This document shows, piece after piece, positions 21,358-29,734 of a DNA stretch of 32,676 bases. Numbering within the stretch: the first letter of the stretch is position 1; every line of letters starts with the position of its first letter. The notes below the pieces were generated by a model. It did no database searches and was not told where the DNA came from. It saw only the letters and a list, made by a program, of their open reading frames with translations. The stretch is taken from the NCBI GenBank assembly GCA_028688835.1, contig JAQTXL010000012.1, forward strand, positions 1 to 32,676, given 5' to 3'. The DNA comes from Candidatus Nanopelagicales bacterium. Lineage in GTDB: Bacteria > Actinomycetota > Actinomycetes > S36-B12. The translations under genes and the position numbers were made by a program.

Positions 21358-22080
21358 ATGGCAGTGCCCGACATCACCTTCGACGAGCAGGTCCAGCTGC
21401 CGCCACGTGTGCATGCGCCGCGCGAGCGTGTGCGCATGACCGGCCACGAGCGGCGTGAGCAGCTCATCGCCATCGCGCGGCGCCTGTTCGCAGCCAAGGG
21501 CTTCGAGTCGGTCACGGTGGAGGAGATCGCGGCGAAGGCCGATGTCTCCAAGCCCGTGGTCTACGAGCACTTCGGCGGCAAGGAGGGTCTCTACGCCGTC
21601 ATCGTCGACCGCGAGATGAACGATCTCCTGCTCGCCATCAGCGAGGCCCTTGCGCCGACCGACGTCGAGCCCCTGAATGCGCGTATCCTGCTTGAGCGCG
21701 CAGCGATGGCGCTGTTCAACTACATCGAGGCTGATCCCGATGGCTTCCGGATCCTGGTGCGCGATGCACCGACGATGCGCGAGGTCGACAGCAGCACGAT
21801 CACCATCCAGCACTCCCCCTCGTTCGCGAGCGTCATCAGCGACATCGCCGCCCATGTGCAGGATCTCCTGGCGGCGCAGTTCAAGGCGCACAAGATCAAC
21901 ACCAAGCTCGCGCCGATGTACTCGCAGATGCTGGTGGGCATGGTCGCGCTCACGGGTCAGTGGTGGCTCGACGAGCGCAAGCCCAAGAAGGACGAGGTCG
22001 TCGCCAATGTCGTCAACCTCGCCTGGAACGGCCTGGGCAACATGGACTCCAAGCCCAAGCTGATCAGCAAGAAGCGCTAG
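21358..22080 (+). CDS. TetR-family transcriptional regulator, likely repressor of the desaturase operon
   Basis: The 240-residue protein has a basic N-terminal extension of about 30 residues and a TetR DNA-binding domain at 31-80. The helix-turn-helix is V-T-V-E-E-I-A-A-K-A-D-V-S-K-P-V-V-Y at about 52-69, followed by E-H-F-G-G-K-E-G-L-Y. A ligand domain with an aromatic-rich C-terminal half follows. It is transcribed with the desaturase, two bases downstream, and the operon has tandem palindromes at its promoter. It is therefore probably an autoregulator that senses an acyl-CoA or free fatty acid (inference). A TetR gene next to glmU also occurs in mycobacteria (Rv1019). Its TAG stop shares a palindromic CTAG with the stop of convergent ispE. 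Confidence 0.9.
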   Translation: MAVPDITFDEQVQLPPRVHAPRERVRMTGHERREQLIAIARRLFAAKGFESVTVEEIAAKADVSKPVVYEHFGGKEGLYAVIVDREMNDLLLAISEALAPTDVEPLNARILLERAAMALFNYIEADPDGFRILVRDAPTMREVDSSTITIQHSPSFASVISDIAAHVQDLLAAQFKAHKINTKLAPMYSQMLVGMVALTGQWWLDERKPKKDEVVANVVNLAWNGLGNMDSKPKLISKKR

Positions 22081-22988
22081 ATCACGCGGGCGCCGAGCGC
22101 CGGCCCCGATGACCGCTTCACCGAGCGCACGAGCCCGGTCGACGTCAGGCTCACGGCGATGTCGAGCGCATGCTCGGCGTCGCGCGCCACGAAGGCGCAG
22201 GTCGGGCCGCTGCCCGAGACGATCCCGCCGAGCGCTCCGCACTCCTCACCCGCCTCGATCACACGGGCCAGCATCGGCCGCAGCGAGAACGCCGCCTGCT
22301 GGAGGTCGTTGTGCAGCGACTTGCCCAGCAGTACCGGGTCTCCCGCGCGCAGTGCCTGCATGAGCATGTCCGAGACGTACGGATCCGGCACGTGCCGATC
22401 GGCGCGAAGGCGATCGCACTCGGCGTAGACCGCCGCGGTCGACAGGCCCTCGCGCGCCAGCGCGAAGACCCAGTGGAAGGACCCGCGCGCGAGCACCGAC
22501 GTCAGCTGCTCGCCGCGGCCGCTGCCGATCGCCGTGCCGCCCTGGAGGGCGAACGGGACATCCGAGCCCAGTGCTGCGGCCAGATCATGCAGCTCGCTGC
22601 GCGGTGTGCCAAGGCCCCAGAGGGCGTCGCAGGCCAGCAGAGCCCCTGCGGCATCGGCACTGCCGCCGGCCATGCCTCCCGCGACGGGGATGTGCTTGTC
22701 GATCTGCACCGAGACATCGGCATCGACGCCCGCGGCGTCGGCCAGGATCCGCACCGCGCGCCAGGCGAGGTTGGTCTCGTCGAGCGGCACGAGATCGGCG
22801 CCTTCGCCCTCGCACGCGAGCGTGATCCCGGATCCGGCCGGCTGCTCGGTCACCGTGACGTCGTCGTGCAGGCCGACCGCGTGGAAGATCGTCGCGAGCT
22901 CATGGAAGCCGTCGTCGCGGCGCGGTCCCACTGACAGCTGGAGGTTGACCTTCGCCGGCACGCGAACGGTCACTGCGCTTGGGGACAC
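22077..22988 (-). CDS. ispE: 4-diphosphocytidyl-2-C-methyl-D-erythritol kinase
   Basis: IspE phosphorylates CDP-methylerythritol in the MEP pathway to isoprenoids. The protein is a GHMP kinase of about 303 residues. The N-terminal V-P-A-K-V-N-L with the catalytic Lys is near 13, the glycine-rich P-V-A-G-G-M-A-G-G-S-A-D motif is at 101-112, and L-G-S-D-V-P-F with the catalytic Asp is near 143. A C-terminal G-S-G-P-T-C-A closes the domain. I chose GTG 22988 over the ATG at 22991 because TAGCCT ends six bases before the GTG. The predicted leaderless mRNA would begin at that GTG and would not contain the ATG. The difference is one residue. It is the last gene of the rsmI-metG-tatD-rsmA-ispE run. 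Confidence 0.94.
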   Translation of the reverse strand: MSPSAVTVRVPAKVNLQLSVGPRRDDGFHELATIFHAVGLHDDVTVTEQPAGSGITLACEGEGADLVPLDETNLAWRAVRILADAAGVDADVSVQIDKHIPVAGGMAGGSADAAGALLACDALWGLGTPRSELHDLAAALGSDVPFALQGGTAIGSGRGEQLTSVLARGSFHWVFALAREGLSTAAVYAECDRLRADRHVPDPYVSDMLMQALRAGDPVLLGKSLHNDLQQAAFSLRPMLARVIEAGEECGALGGIVSGSGPTCAFVARDAEHALDIAVSLTSTGLVRSVKRSSGPALGARVI

Positions 22989-22994
22989 CATCAG

Positions 22995-23000
22995 AGGCTA
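22995..23000 (-). promoter_or_regulatory. -10 element TAGCCT of a predicted leaderless ispE promoter
   Basis: In the 30-odd bases between the rsmA stop and ispE the minus strand carries TAGCCT, then CTGATG, then GTG. The hexamer-to-GTG distance of six bases equals that at eno, metG, pmt and crcB. No Shine-Dalgarno sequence is present. Confidence 0.5.
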
Positions 23001-23021
23001 GGTCCTTGCCGAGGTCCGTGC

Positions 23022-23870
23022 CTATTCGTCGCTGCCGAGCGCTTCAGCGAGCCGGGCGAAGGCCGCCACATCGAGGGTCTCGCCGCGTGCGGTCGGGTCG
23101 ATGCCCGCAGCGCGGAGCGCCGACTCAGCGCGGTCGGGTGACCCGGCGAACTGGCCGAGCCCGCCGCGCAGGGACTTGCGACGCTGGCCGAAGGCGGCGT
23201 CGACCACAGCGAACACCTGCTCGCGATCGACCGCACAGGCGGGCGGCGCACCTCGCACGACGCGGACAAGGCCCGAGTCGATATTCGGCTCGGGCCAGAA
23301 CACCGTACGCCCGATGGTGCCCACGAGGTCGACCTGGCCGTACCAGCGGGCCTTGACGCTCGGGGTGCCGTAGACCCGGCTGCCTGGCGGGGCGGCGAGG
23401 CGATCGGCCACCTCTTTCTGCACCATGACCAGCATCCGGCTGATCGCCGGGAACAGCTCGAGGAAGTGCAGCAGCACGGGCACCGACACGTTGTAGGGCA
23501 GGTTCGCGACCAGGGCCTCGGCCGGGCCGGGCAGCTCGGTCACCGTCAGCGCGTCTGCCGTGACCACCGTCAGCGCATGCGCCCGCTCAGGCAGGCGGTC
23601 GGCCACCGTGAGGGGCAGCTGCCGCGCGAGGACCTCATCGATCTCGATCGCGATGACGTCGTGCCCGGCCTCCAGCAGCGCGAGCGTCAGGCTGCCCAGA
23701 CCGGGCCCGATCTCCAGGACCGGCGCACCCGCGGGCAGATCGGCGAGCCGGACGATGCGCTCGACAGTGTTCGGGTCGATCACGAAGTTCTGGCCGCGCC
23801 GCTTGGTCGGACGCAGGTCGAGGGCCGCAGCCAGCTCACGGATGTCGCGGGCACCCAGGAGTGCGCTCAC
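23022..23870 (-). CDS. rsmA: 16S rRNA (adenine(1518)-N(6)/adenine(1519)-N(6))-dimethyltransferase
   Basis: RsmA (KsgA) dimethylates two adjacent adenines in the 3' hairpin of 16S rRNA during 30S assembly; loss gives kasugamycin resistance in bacteria generally. From the GTG at 23870 it has 282 residues. The landmarks are R-R-G-Q-N-F near 24-29, the S-adenosylmethionine loop [10 protein letters not shown] near 52-61, E-I-D at 76-78, and the catalytic N-L-P-Y at 123-126. The GTG overlaps the tatD stop as GTGA, which I prefer to an ATG 33 bases upstream that adds unrelated residues. In most actinobacteria an rpfB gene separates tatD from rsmA; here there is no room for one. Confidence 0.95.
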   Translation of the reverse strand: MSALLGARDIRELAAALDLRPTKRRGQNFVIDPNTVERIVRLADLPAGAPVLEIGPGLGSLTLALLEAGHDVIAIEIDEVLARQLPLTVADRLPERAHALTVVTADALTVTELPGPAEALVANLPYNVSVPVLLHFLELFPAISRMLVMVQKEVADRLAAPPGSRVYGTPSVKARWYGQVDLVGTIGRTVFWPEPNIDSGLVRVVRGAPPACAVDREQVFAVVDAAFGQRRKSLRGGLGQFAGSPDRAESALRAAGIDPTARGETLDVAAFARLAEALGSDE

Positions 23871-24709
23871 CAGGCACCGAAGGCGCGCTGTGCATTGGCC
23901 CACAGGTGGCCGGCCATGGCGGCCTCGTCGACGCCGCGCAGCTGCGCGAGCGCGCGCACCGTGAAGGGCATGAGGTAGGAGGCATTGGGCTTGCCCCGGT
24001 TGGGCACCGGTGTGAGGTAGGGGGCGTCGGTCTCGACCAGGATGAGGTCATCGGGCACGATCGCCGCCGCCTGCTGCAGGTCCCTGGCCGACGTGAAGGT
24101 GACGACACCGGCGAACGAGATGAACCATCCCTGCTCCGCGCATCGCTGGGCCATGGCCGCATCGCCGCTGAAGCAGTGGAAGATCACCCGGTCAGGTGCG
24201 CCCTCCTCGAGCAGGATGTCCATGACATCGTCATGCGACTCGCGATCGTGGATCACCAGGGTCTTGCCGACCTGCTTGGCGATGGCGATATGCCGCCGGA
24301 AGGACTCATGCTGCACCGGCCGCAGCTCCTCGGCGGTGCGGAAGTAGTCGAGGCCGGTCTCGCCCACGGCACGCACGATCGGGTCCTGGGCCATCGCCGC
24401 GATCTGCGCGTAGGCGTCGTCGAGCGCCGCACGGCCCTGCTGCTCCAGGATCCTCGGAGCCTCGTTCGGATGCAGCCCCACCCCGACGATCAGCGCGGGT
24501 CGGGTGCGCGCGAGCTCGATCGACAACCGCGCCGACTCGAGATCACAGCCGATCTGCACGATGCGGGTGACGCCGACGGCGGCCGCCATCGCGATCAGCG
24601 TGTCCGGGTCGGGAAGGCTGCCGCCGTGCAGGTGGCGGTCGTGGATGTCCAGGTGGCAGTGCGTGTCGATGACCGGTGACGCCAGGGCGTCCGGCGCGGC
24701 GATCGTCAT
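23867..24709 (-). CDS. tatD: TatD-family metal-dependent hydrolase / DNase
   Basis: The TatD family comprises TIM-barrel metalloenzymes with 3'-5' exonuclease or deoxyribonuclease activity, linked to DNA repair and RNA quality control. The 280 residues begin with the metal site V-I-D-T-H-C-H-L (His17, His19). The barrel motifs follow: [25 protein letters not shown] and [11 protein letters not shown] 24709 overlaps the metG stop (ATGA), and a strong GGAGGAGG lies seven bases upstream. The longer upstream frame is arginine-rich shadow of metG. MetG-tatD-rsmA-ispE is a widespread gene order. Confidence 0.95.
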   Translation of the reverse strand: MTIAAPDALASPVIDTHCHLDIHDRHLHGGSLPDPDTLIAMAAAVGVTRIVQIGCDLESARLSIELARTRPALIVGVGLHPNEAPRILEQQGRAALDDAYAQIAAMAQDPIVRAVGETGLDYFRTAEELRPVQHESFRRHIAIAKQVGKTLVIHDRESHDDVMDILLEEGAPDRVIFHCFSGDAAMAQRCAEQGWFISFAGVVTFTSARDLQQAAAIVPDDLILVETDAPYLTPVPNRGKPNASYLMPFTVRALAQLRGVDEAAMAGHLWANAQRAFGAW

Positions 24710-26313
24710 GCGCCAGCCTCCTCCAGCCGCGGGAAGAGCCCGGCGCCCTTGACCACCGGGGCGCCGGCGGGCAGCTGCCCCCAACGGGCGGCATCGCCGA
24801 TGCGCTGCTCGGCGATGGGGCCCAGGGTCGCCGCTGCACCGAGCTGGTCCCACAGGTCGGACATGGTCTTGGGCATGAGCGGCTGGTAGAGCACTGCGAC
24901 GGCGCGCAGCGACTCGCAGATCGTGTAGAGCACGGTGTGCAGCCGCGCCTGCTGGGCCTCGTCCTTGGCCAACACCCACGGCTCCTGCTCGGTGACGTAC
25001 ATGTTCACCGCGTCGATGAAGCCCTTGACCTCGACGATCGCCGTGGAGAAGTCGAGTCGGTCCATCGCCTCATCGGCGACGGCGACGACGCGCTCGAGCT
25101 GCTCGACCAGCGCGTGCTCGGCCGCAGTGGCCTCGCCGGCAGCGGGCAGCAGGCCGTCGCAGTAGCGGTTGACCATGGCCGTGCCGCGCGAGGCGAGGTT
25201 GCCCAGGCCGTTGGCGAGCTCAGCGGTGTACCGGGCGCTCATGTCCTCCCACGAGAACGAGCCGTCCTGGCCGAACTGGATCGCACGCAGGAAGTAGTAG
25301 CGGAAGGCATCCGAGCCGAAGTGGTCGATGATCTGCGAGGGCGCGATCCCGGTGAGCTTGGTCTTGGACATCTTCTCGCCGCCCACGAGCAGCCAGCCAT
25401 GGGCGAACACCTTGCGCGGCAGGGCGAGGTCGGCGGCCATGAGCATCGCCGGCCAGAACACGGCGTGGAAGCGCAGGATGTCCTTGCCCACGAGGTGCAC
25501 ATCAGCAGGCCACACCTGGGCGAACTGGCGCCCGGCCTCGGACTCCTCAGGCTCGCCGTAGCCCACGGCGGTGACGTAGTTCAGCAGCGCGTCGAACCAG
25601 ACGTAGACCGTCTGGCGCTCATCCCACGGCAAGGGGATCCCCCAGGCCACGCTCGAGCGCGACATGGAGATGTCCATGAGCCCCTGGCGCAGGAAGCTCA
25701 TGACCTCGTTGTAGGCGCTGACAGGCTGGATGGCGTCGGGGTTGGCCTCGTAGTGCGCGATCAGCTGGTCGCCGAAGGCGGACAGCCGGAAGAACCAGTT
25801 GTCCTCGCTCAGCTGCTCTGCTGGTCGGCCGTGCACGGGGCAGACCTGCTGGCCCTCGTAGTCACCGGTGCCGTCGACGAGATCGCCGGGGAACTTGAAC
25901 TCCTCACAGCCGACGCAGTACGGACCCTCATAGGGCGCGGCATAGACGAAGCCGTTGTCACGGACCGCCTCCCAGAACCGCTGCACGGCTGCGATATGGC
26001 GTGCCTCCGTCGTGCGGATGAAGTCGTCATTGGCGGCATCGACGGTCTTGAGGACCGGCAGCCACTCGGCCTCGACGAGGCGATCGACCCACGCCTGCGG
26101 CGTGACGCCGCCGCCATCCGCAGCGCGCTGCACCTTGGTGCCGTGCTCGTCGACGCCCGTGAGGTACCAGACGTCCTCGCCGCGCGCACGGTGCCAGCGG
26201 GTGAGGAAGTCCCCAGCGATGGTCGTGTACGCATGACCGATGTGCGGGGCGTCGTTGACGTAGTAGATCGGCGTGGTGACGTAGAACGAAGCCGAGGGGT
26301 CAGACGAAGCCAT
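24706..26313 (-). CDS. metG: Methionyl-tRNA synthetase
   Basis: This class I aminoacyl-tRNA synthetase charges tRNA-Met and initiator tRNA. The 535 residues include the H-I-G-H motif at 24-27, a zinc-knuckle-like C-V-G-C at 133-136 with C-P-V-H at 158-161, and K-M-S-K-T at 314-318. A helical anticodon-binding domain runs to the C-terminus. The length matches the shorter actinobacterial type that lacks a C-terminal tRNA-binding domain. ATG 26313 lies six bases after TAGTAT, a -10 element that overlaps the rsmI stop codon, so metG should have its own leaderless transcript besides readthrough from rsmI nine bases upstream. Confidence 0.97.
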   Translation of the reverse strand: MASSDPSASFYVTTPIYYVNDAPHIGHAYTTIAGDFLTRWHRARGEDVWYLTGVDEHGTKVQRAADGGGVTPQAWVDRLVEAEWLPVLKTVDAANDDFIRTTEARHIAAVQRFWEAVRDNGFVYAAPYEGPYCVGCEEFKFPGDLVDGTGDYEGQQVCPVHGRPAEQLSEDNWFFRLSAFGDQLIAHYEANPDAIQPVSAYNEVMSFLRQGLMDISMSRSSVAWGIPLPWDERQTVYVWFDALLNYVTAVGYGEPEESEAGRQFAQVWPADVHLVGKDILRFHAVFWPAMLMAADLALPRKVFAHGWLLVGGEKMSKTKLTGIAPSQIIDHFGSDAFRYYFLRAIQFGQDGSFSWEDMSARYTAELANGLGNLASRGTAMVNRYCDGLLPAAGEATAAEHALVEQLERVVAVADEAMDRLDFSTAIVEVKGFIDAVNMYVTEQEPWVLAKDEAQQARLHTVLYTICESLRAVAVLYQPLMPKTMSDLWDQLGAAATLGPIAEQRIGDAARWGQLPAGAPVVKGAGLFPRLEEAGA

Positions 26314-26319
26314 GGCGCG

Positions 26320-26325
26320 ATACTA
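26320..26325 (-). promoter_or_regulatory. -10 element TAGTAT of a predicted leaderless metG promoter, overlapping the rsmI stop
   Basis: TAGTAT on the minus strand is the best consensus match among the -10 elements here. Its first three bases are the TAG stop codon of rsmI (26325-26323). Six bases follow before the metG ATG. Confidence 0.6.
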
Positions 26326-27204
26326 CGGTCGAGCGGGCTTGGCCCGGACGACAGCGTCGTATACCTCGCGGCGGCCGACACCCACCGCACGTGCGACCTC
26401 CGCGATCGCCGCCTTGCGATCGAGCCCGGCGACCTCGCGCGCCTGCACGGCCTCGACCCAGTCGTCGGGCGACTCCAGGCCTCGGGCAGCCCGCAGCTCG
26501 TCGGCCGAGGCGCCCGACACCACGACCGTGCACTCCCCCCGCACGCCCGTGCCTGCCCAGGCCACGAGTTCGTCGAGGCTGCCGCGGATCACCTGCTCAT
26601 AGGTCTTCGTCAGCTCACGGCACACCGCCGCCTGACGAGCGCCGCCCAGCCCGTGCGCCAGTGCGCTGAGCATGGCCTCGAGCCGGTGCGGAGCCTCGAA
26701 GAACACCATCGTGCGCACCTCGCCGGCGAGGTCGGCGATGCGCGCCTGGCGCTCGCCGCCCTTGCGCGGAAGGAAGCCCTCGAAGCAGAACCGGTCGACG
26801 GGCAGCCCCGATACCGCGAGCGCCATGAGCACTGCCGAAGGACCCGGTGCTGCCGTGACGGGCACCTCGCGTGCGACAGCCTCGGCCACCACGCGATACC
26901 CCGGATCACTCACCGACGGCATGCCTGCGTCGGTCACCACGAGCACTGTGGCCCCGCTGGCGGCGGCGTCGACGAGCTCGATCGCGCGCTCGCGCTCGTT
27001 GGCATCGTGGTACGACAGGACGCGCCCGCTCATCTCGATGCCCAGTGATGACGCCAGCCGACGCAGGCGTCGCGTGTCCTCAGCAGCGATGATGCCTGCG
27101 GTCTGCAGCAGGTGCACGAGGCGAGGCGACGCGTCCTGCACATTGCCGAGCGGCGTCGCGGCGAGCACGATGCAGCCGATCGTGGGTGCGTCGTCGTCAG
27201 GCAT
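26323..27204 (-). CDS. rsmI: 16S rRNA (cytidine(1402)-2'-O)-methyltransferase
   Basis: RsmI 2'-O-methylates C1402 of 16S rRNA in the decoding centre. The 293 residues show the tetrapyrrole-methylase-like fold: A-T-P-L-G-N-V-Q-D near 16-24, A-A-E-D-T-R-R near 40-46, a T-D-A-G-M-P-S-V-S-D-P-G loop near 91-102, then A-A-P-G-P-S-A and F-E-G-F-L-P-R-K-G. ATG 27204 is selected because GGGAGG sits eight bases upstream and the sequence begins M-P-D-D-D just before the fold. The in-frame region further upstream is antisense to the PMT gene. It is divergent from pmt with only 33 bases between the start codons, so its promoter must lie inside the pmt coding region or overlap it. The rsmI/pmt divergent pair is conserved in mycobacteria. 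Confidence 0.95.
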   Translation of the reverse strand: MPDDDAPTIGCIVLAATPLGNVQDASPRLVHLLQTAGIIAAEDTRRLRRLASSLGIEMSGRVLSYHDANERERAIELVDAAASGATVLVVTDAGMPSVSDPGYRVVAEAVAREVPVTAAPGPSAVLMALAVSGLPVDRFCFEGFLPRKGGERQARIADLAGEVRTMVFFEAPHRLEAMLSALAHGLGGARQAAVCRELTKTYEQVIRGSLDELVAWAGTGVRGECTVVVSGASADELRAARGLESPDDWVEAVQAREVAGLDRKAAIAEVARAVGVGRREVYDAVVRAKPARP

Positions 27205-27225
27205 CGCCCCATCCTCCCACCCGCC

Positions 27226-27231
27226 TACGAT
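27226..27231 (+). promoter_or_regulatory. -10 element TACGAT of a predicted leaderless pmt promoter
   Basis: TACGAT is followed by six bases (GTCCGG) and the pmt GTG at 27238, the same geometry as at eno, metG and crcB. The ATG that overlaps the hexamer (27230-27232) is out of frame with pmt. Confidence 0.6.
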
Positions 27232-27237
27232 GTCCGG

Positions 27238-28782
27238 GTGCCTGTGGCCCGCGACACCGCCTCCATCGCCGAGCGCCTGCTCCCGACGATGCCGCGCACC
27301 TCCGGCTGGCTGAGCGCGCTGATCGTCACCGCGATCGGCGGCTTCCTGCGCCTGTGGAACCTGGGCCAGCCCCATGCCGTCATCTTCGACGAGACGTACT
27401 ACCCCAAGGATGCGCTCGCGCTGCTGCGCTTCGGCGTCGAGCAGACCGTGGTGTCCGGTGCAGACCAGAAGATCCTCGACTCCGACGGCAACTGGCAGAC
27501 CCTCGACATCTTCACCGGGACGGCCTCCTTCGTCGTCCACCCGCCGCTCGGCAAGTGGATCATCGGGCTCGGCGAGCTGGCCTTCGGCGCGACGCCGTTC
27601 GGGTGGCGCTTCAGTGTCGCGATCCTGGGCACGATCGCGGTGCTGCTCACCGCACGGATCGCCCGCCGACTCACCCGCTCGAACCTCGTGGGCCTGCTCG
27701 CCGGGTTGTTCGTGGCGCTCGACGGTGTCCACCTCGTCATGAGCCGCACCGGCCTGCTCGACATGGTGCTCGGCTTCTTCGTGCTCGTCGCCTTCGGGCT
27801 GCTGCTCATCGATCGCGACCGGAGCCGCGCCCGGCTGGCCCGGCTCGTCGAGGCCTCGGGCATCGGCGCGACCGCGACCCTCTGGGGCCCGCGCCTGGGA
27901 CGACGCCCCTGGCGCTGGGCCGCCGCGCTCGCGCTCGGCATGGCCTGCAGCGTGAAGTGGTCGGCGATCTACTTCGCCGTCGCCTTCCTGGCCATGTCGC
28001 TCGTCTGGGACATCTCCGCGCGGCGGGCGGTCGGCGTCGAGCGACCATGGCGGGCAACGCTCCTGCGCAGTGCGCCGACCACCGTGCTGGTGAGCGCCGC
28101 CATCATCGCCGTCACCTACCTCGCCTCGTGGACAGGCTGGTTCATGAGCGACAACGGCTGGGACCGCGCCTGGGCAGGCGGCACGGGCGTGGTCGCCGCG
28201 CTGAGCTCGCTGCTGCACTACCACTCCGAGATGTGGAACTTCCATGTCGGACTGACCACCGAGCACGCGTATGCCAGCAACCCGTGGTCGTGGCCGTTCC
28301 AGGCCCGACCCACGTCGTTCCACTGGCAGGACATCAAGGACCGCAGCCAGGGCTGCGAGTCCGACTACTGCGCATCCGAGGTGCTCGCGGTCGGCAATCC
28401 GATCATCTGGTGGGCCGGCATCCTCGCGATGGCCTACCAGCTGTGGCGCTGGCTCGGGAGGCGCGACTGGCGCTCGGCTGCCGTGCTCGTCGGCATCGCG
28501 GCCGGGTGGCTGCCGTGGATGCTGTACCTGAACCGCACGATCTTCACCTTCTACACGGTGGTCTATGTGCCGTTCCTCGCGATGGCGCTGGCGATGTCCG
28601 CCGCTGCACTGCTGGGTCCCACTGACGCCTCCGAGCGGCGTCGGCGCAACGGCGCCATCGCGATCGGCGTGCTGGTTGCCGCAGTCGTCATCGCCGCGTG
28701 GTGGATGTACCCGCTGTGGTCAGGCGCAGTGCTGCCGTATGACCAATGGCAGTTGCGTATCTGGATGCCGACCTGGGTCTAG
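27238..28782 (+). CDS. pmt: Polyprenol-phosphate-mannose-protein mannosyltransferase (PMT family, GT39)
   Basis: PMT transfers mannose from polyprenyl-phosphate mannose to Ser/Thr of exported proteins during secretion, which gives O-mannosylated lipoproteins and cell-wall proteins in actinobacteria. The 514-residue protein has about ten membrane helices. The first external loop carries the catalytic F-D-E-T-Y-Y-P-K-D at 50-58. Later loops contain the family motifs H-P-P-L-G-K-W, S-V-K-W-S and Y-H-x-x-M-W-N-F-H. GTG 27238 is placed by the -10 element six bases upstream and leaves a short cytoplasmic N-terminus before the first helix. The tail ends W-M-P-T-W-V after a final Trp-rich segment. 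It is divergent from rsmI, as Rv1002c is in M. tuberculosis. Confidence 0.93.
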   Translation: MPVARDTASIAERLLPTMPRTSGWLSALIVTAIGGFLRLWNLGQPHAVIFDETYYPKDALALLRFGVEQTVVSGADQKILDSDGNWQTLDIFTGTASFVVHPPLGKWIIGLGELAFGATPFGWRFSVAILGTIAVLLTARIARRLTRSNLVGLLAGLFVALDGVHLVMSRTGLLDMVLGFFVLVAFGLLLIDRDRSRARLARLVEASGIGATATLWGPRLGRRPWRWAAALALGMACSVKWSAIYFAVAFLAMSLVWDISARRAVGVERPWRATLLRSAPTTVLVSAAIIAVTYLASWTGWFMSDNGWDRAWAGGTGVVAALSSLLHYHSEMWNFHVGLTTEHAYASNPWSWPFQARPTSFHWQDIKDRSQGCESDYCASEVLAVGNPIIWWAGILAMAYQLWRWLGRRDWRSAAVLVGIAAGWLPWMLYLNRTIFTFYTVVYVPFLAMALAMSAAALLGPTDASERRRRNGAIAIGVLVAAVVIAAWWMYPLWSGAVLPYDQWQLRIWMPTWV

Positions 28783-28796
28783 CGACCCGATCGTGG

Positions 28797-28869
28797 TGGA
28801 GCTGAGGGGATTCGAACCCCTGGCCTTCTCATTGCGAACGAGACGCGCTACCAACTGCGCCACAGCCCC
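28797..28869 (-). tRNA. tRNA-Ala (anticodon CGC)
   Basis: The minus strand gives a complete 73-base tRNA with acceptor GGGGCTG/CAGCTCC and discriminator A. The anticodon stem TCTCG/TGAGA encloses the loop TTCGCAA, giving anticodon CGC. The T arm is AGGGG-TTCGAAT-CCCCT. The G3-T70 pair (G3:U70) in the acceptor is the classic identity element for alanyl-tRNA synthetase. It reads GCG. It lies 30 bases downstream of sepX on the same strand and is convergent with pmt. No CCA is encoded. Confidence 0.96.
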
Positions 28870-28899
28870 TGAAGCGGTAGAACAGTAGCAGGGTGCGCT

Positions 28900-29649
28900 C
28901 TAGCCGTTCGCGGCCCGAACAGCCGGGAGTTCTGCAGTGTCGGAGCGGTGGTCGACGACCAGGGGCTCGGCCGCGGCCTCCTGGTGCCGGCGCATCTGCG
29001 AGGCGGCCTCGATCATCGCCGTGCCGTTCCACTCGTCCGGGCGGGCGCGGTCGATCGGGCGCGGGATGACCGAGGCACGCGGAGAGTTCACGTAGGTCGG
29101 CAGCGTCGACGGCACGGCCTCCCATGACTCGTCGTCATCCCAGGCGTTCCAGCTCTCCCAGTCGTCGACCGCGGGCTGGGCGACGGGAGCAGGCGCACGG
29201 TTCGGCACCTCGGCGGCGCGTTCGGCCGGACGGCGCTGCTCGTCGCGCGGGGCACGTGCGGACGCGGTCGCCGCGGTGCGCTGCGATGCGGTCATCGCGG
29301 TGGCGACGACGAAGGCCGCCACGAGCACTGCGGCCCCGACCGGCAGCCACTTGGGCACCATCGAGGCGACGGCGAGGAGCAGGGAGACGGCCAGGAGGGC
29401 GGTCAGCAGGCCGAGCACGATCGTGCGCCGCTGGGCGGCACGCTCGTGAGCGGTCGAGCGGCGGGCTGTTGCGGCAGTGCGCGAATTGGCCATGGTCTCT
29501 CCCGATCGCGGGCTCCCCAGCGAGCGCATCGCTGTGCTGAAGCGGGTGGTGGAGCGCACTTCGCTGATCTGGTCGTGGCGGCGCAGCCACATCGGGATCA
29601 GGACGGCAGCCCAAAGAGCGATGATCACCAAGTAGATCAAGCCCGTCAC
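28900..29649 (-). CDS. sepX: Actinobacterial divisome membrane protein SepX/GlpR
   Basis: The 249-residue protein matches SepX of Streptomyces and GlpR of Corynebacterium, membrane proteins of the division/polar-growth machinery (GlpR binds Wag31 and the MoeA-like Glp). The N-terminus G-L-I-Y-L-V-I-I-A-L-W-A-A-V-L-I-P-M-W-L at 3-22 is the diagnostic first membrane helix, followed by R-R-H-D. Two more hydrophobic helices lie at about 76-98 and 102-121. A disordered, acidic region follows. Near 177-190 is the conserved W-E-x-V-P-x-x-L-P-T-Y-V. GTG 29649 is chosen because it gives the family N-terminus exactly and lies seven bases after TACCGT, predicting a leaderless mRNA. Gene order galU-rimJ-sepX is conserved, but the usual glp/moeA gene is missing here. 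Confidence 0.85.
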   Translation of the reverse strand: MTGLIYLVIIALWAAVLIPMWLRRHDQISEVRSTTRFSTAMRSLGSPRSGETMANSRTAATARRSTAHERAAQRRTIVLGLLTALLAVSLLLAVASMVPKWLPVGAAVLVAAFVVATAMTASQRTAATASARAPRDEQRRPAERAAEVPNRAPAPVAQPAVDDWESWNAWDDDESWEAVPSTLPTYVNSPRASVIPRPIDRARPDEWNGTAMIEAASQMRRHQEAAAEPLVVDHRSDTAELPAVRAANG

Positions 29650-29656
29650 GAGGAGC

Positions 29657-29662
29657 ACGGTA
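29657..29662 (-). promoter_or_regulatory. -10 element TACCGT of a predicted leaderless sepX promoter
   Basis: On the minus strand TACCGT precedes the sepX GTG by seven bases within the 85-base gap after rimJ. No Shine-Dalgarno sequence lies before the GTG. Confidence 0.5.
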
Positions 29663-29734
29663 TGGCTCAACCTCAATGAAGGGGTGGAGGCGACGCTCGT
29701 AACATTTGGCGTGTCGCGCACTTCGGTGTATACG

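Noticed and set aside
27205-28323. In-frame 5' extension of rsmI opposite pmt
   Set aside because: Composition is Gly/Glu/Arg-rich shadow; the rsmI fold and a GGGAGG ribosome-binding site place the start at 27204.
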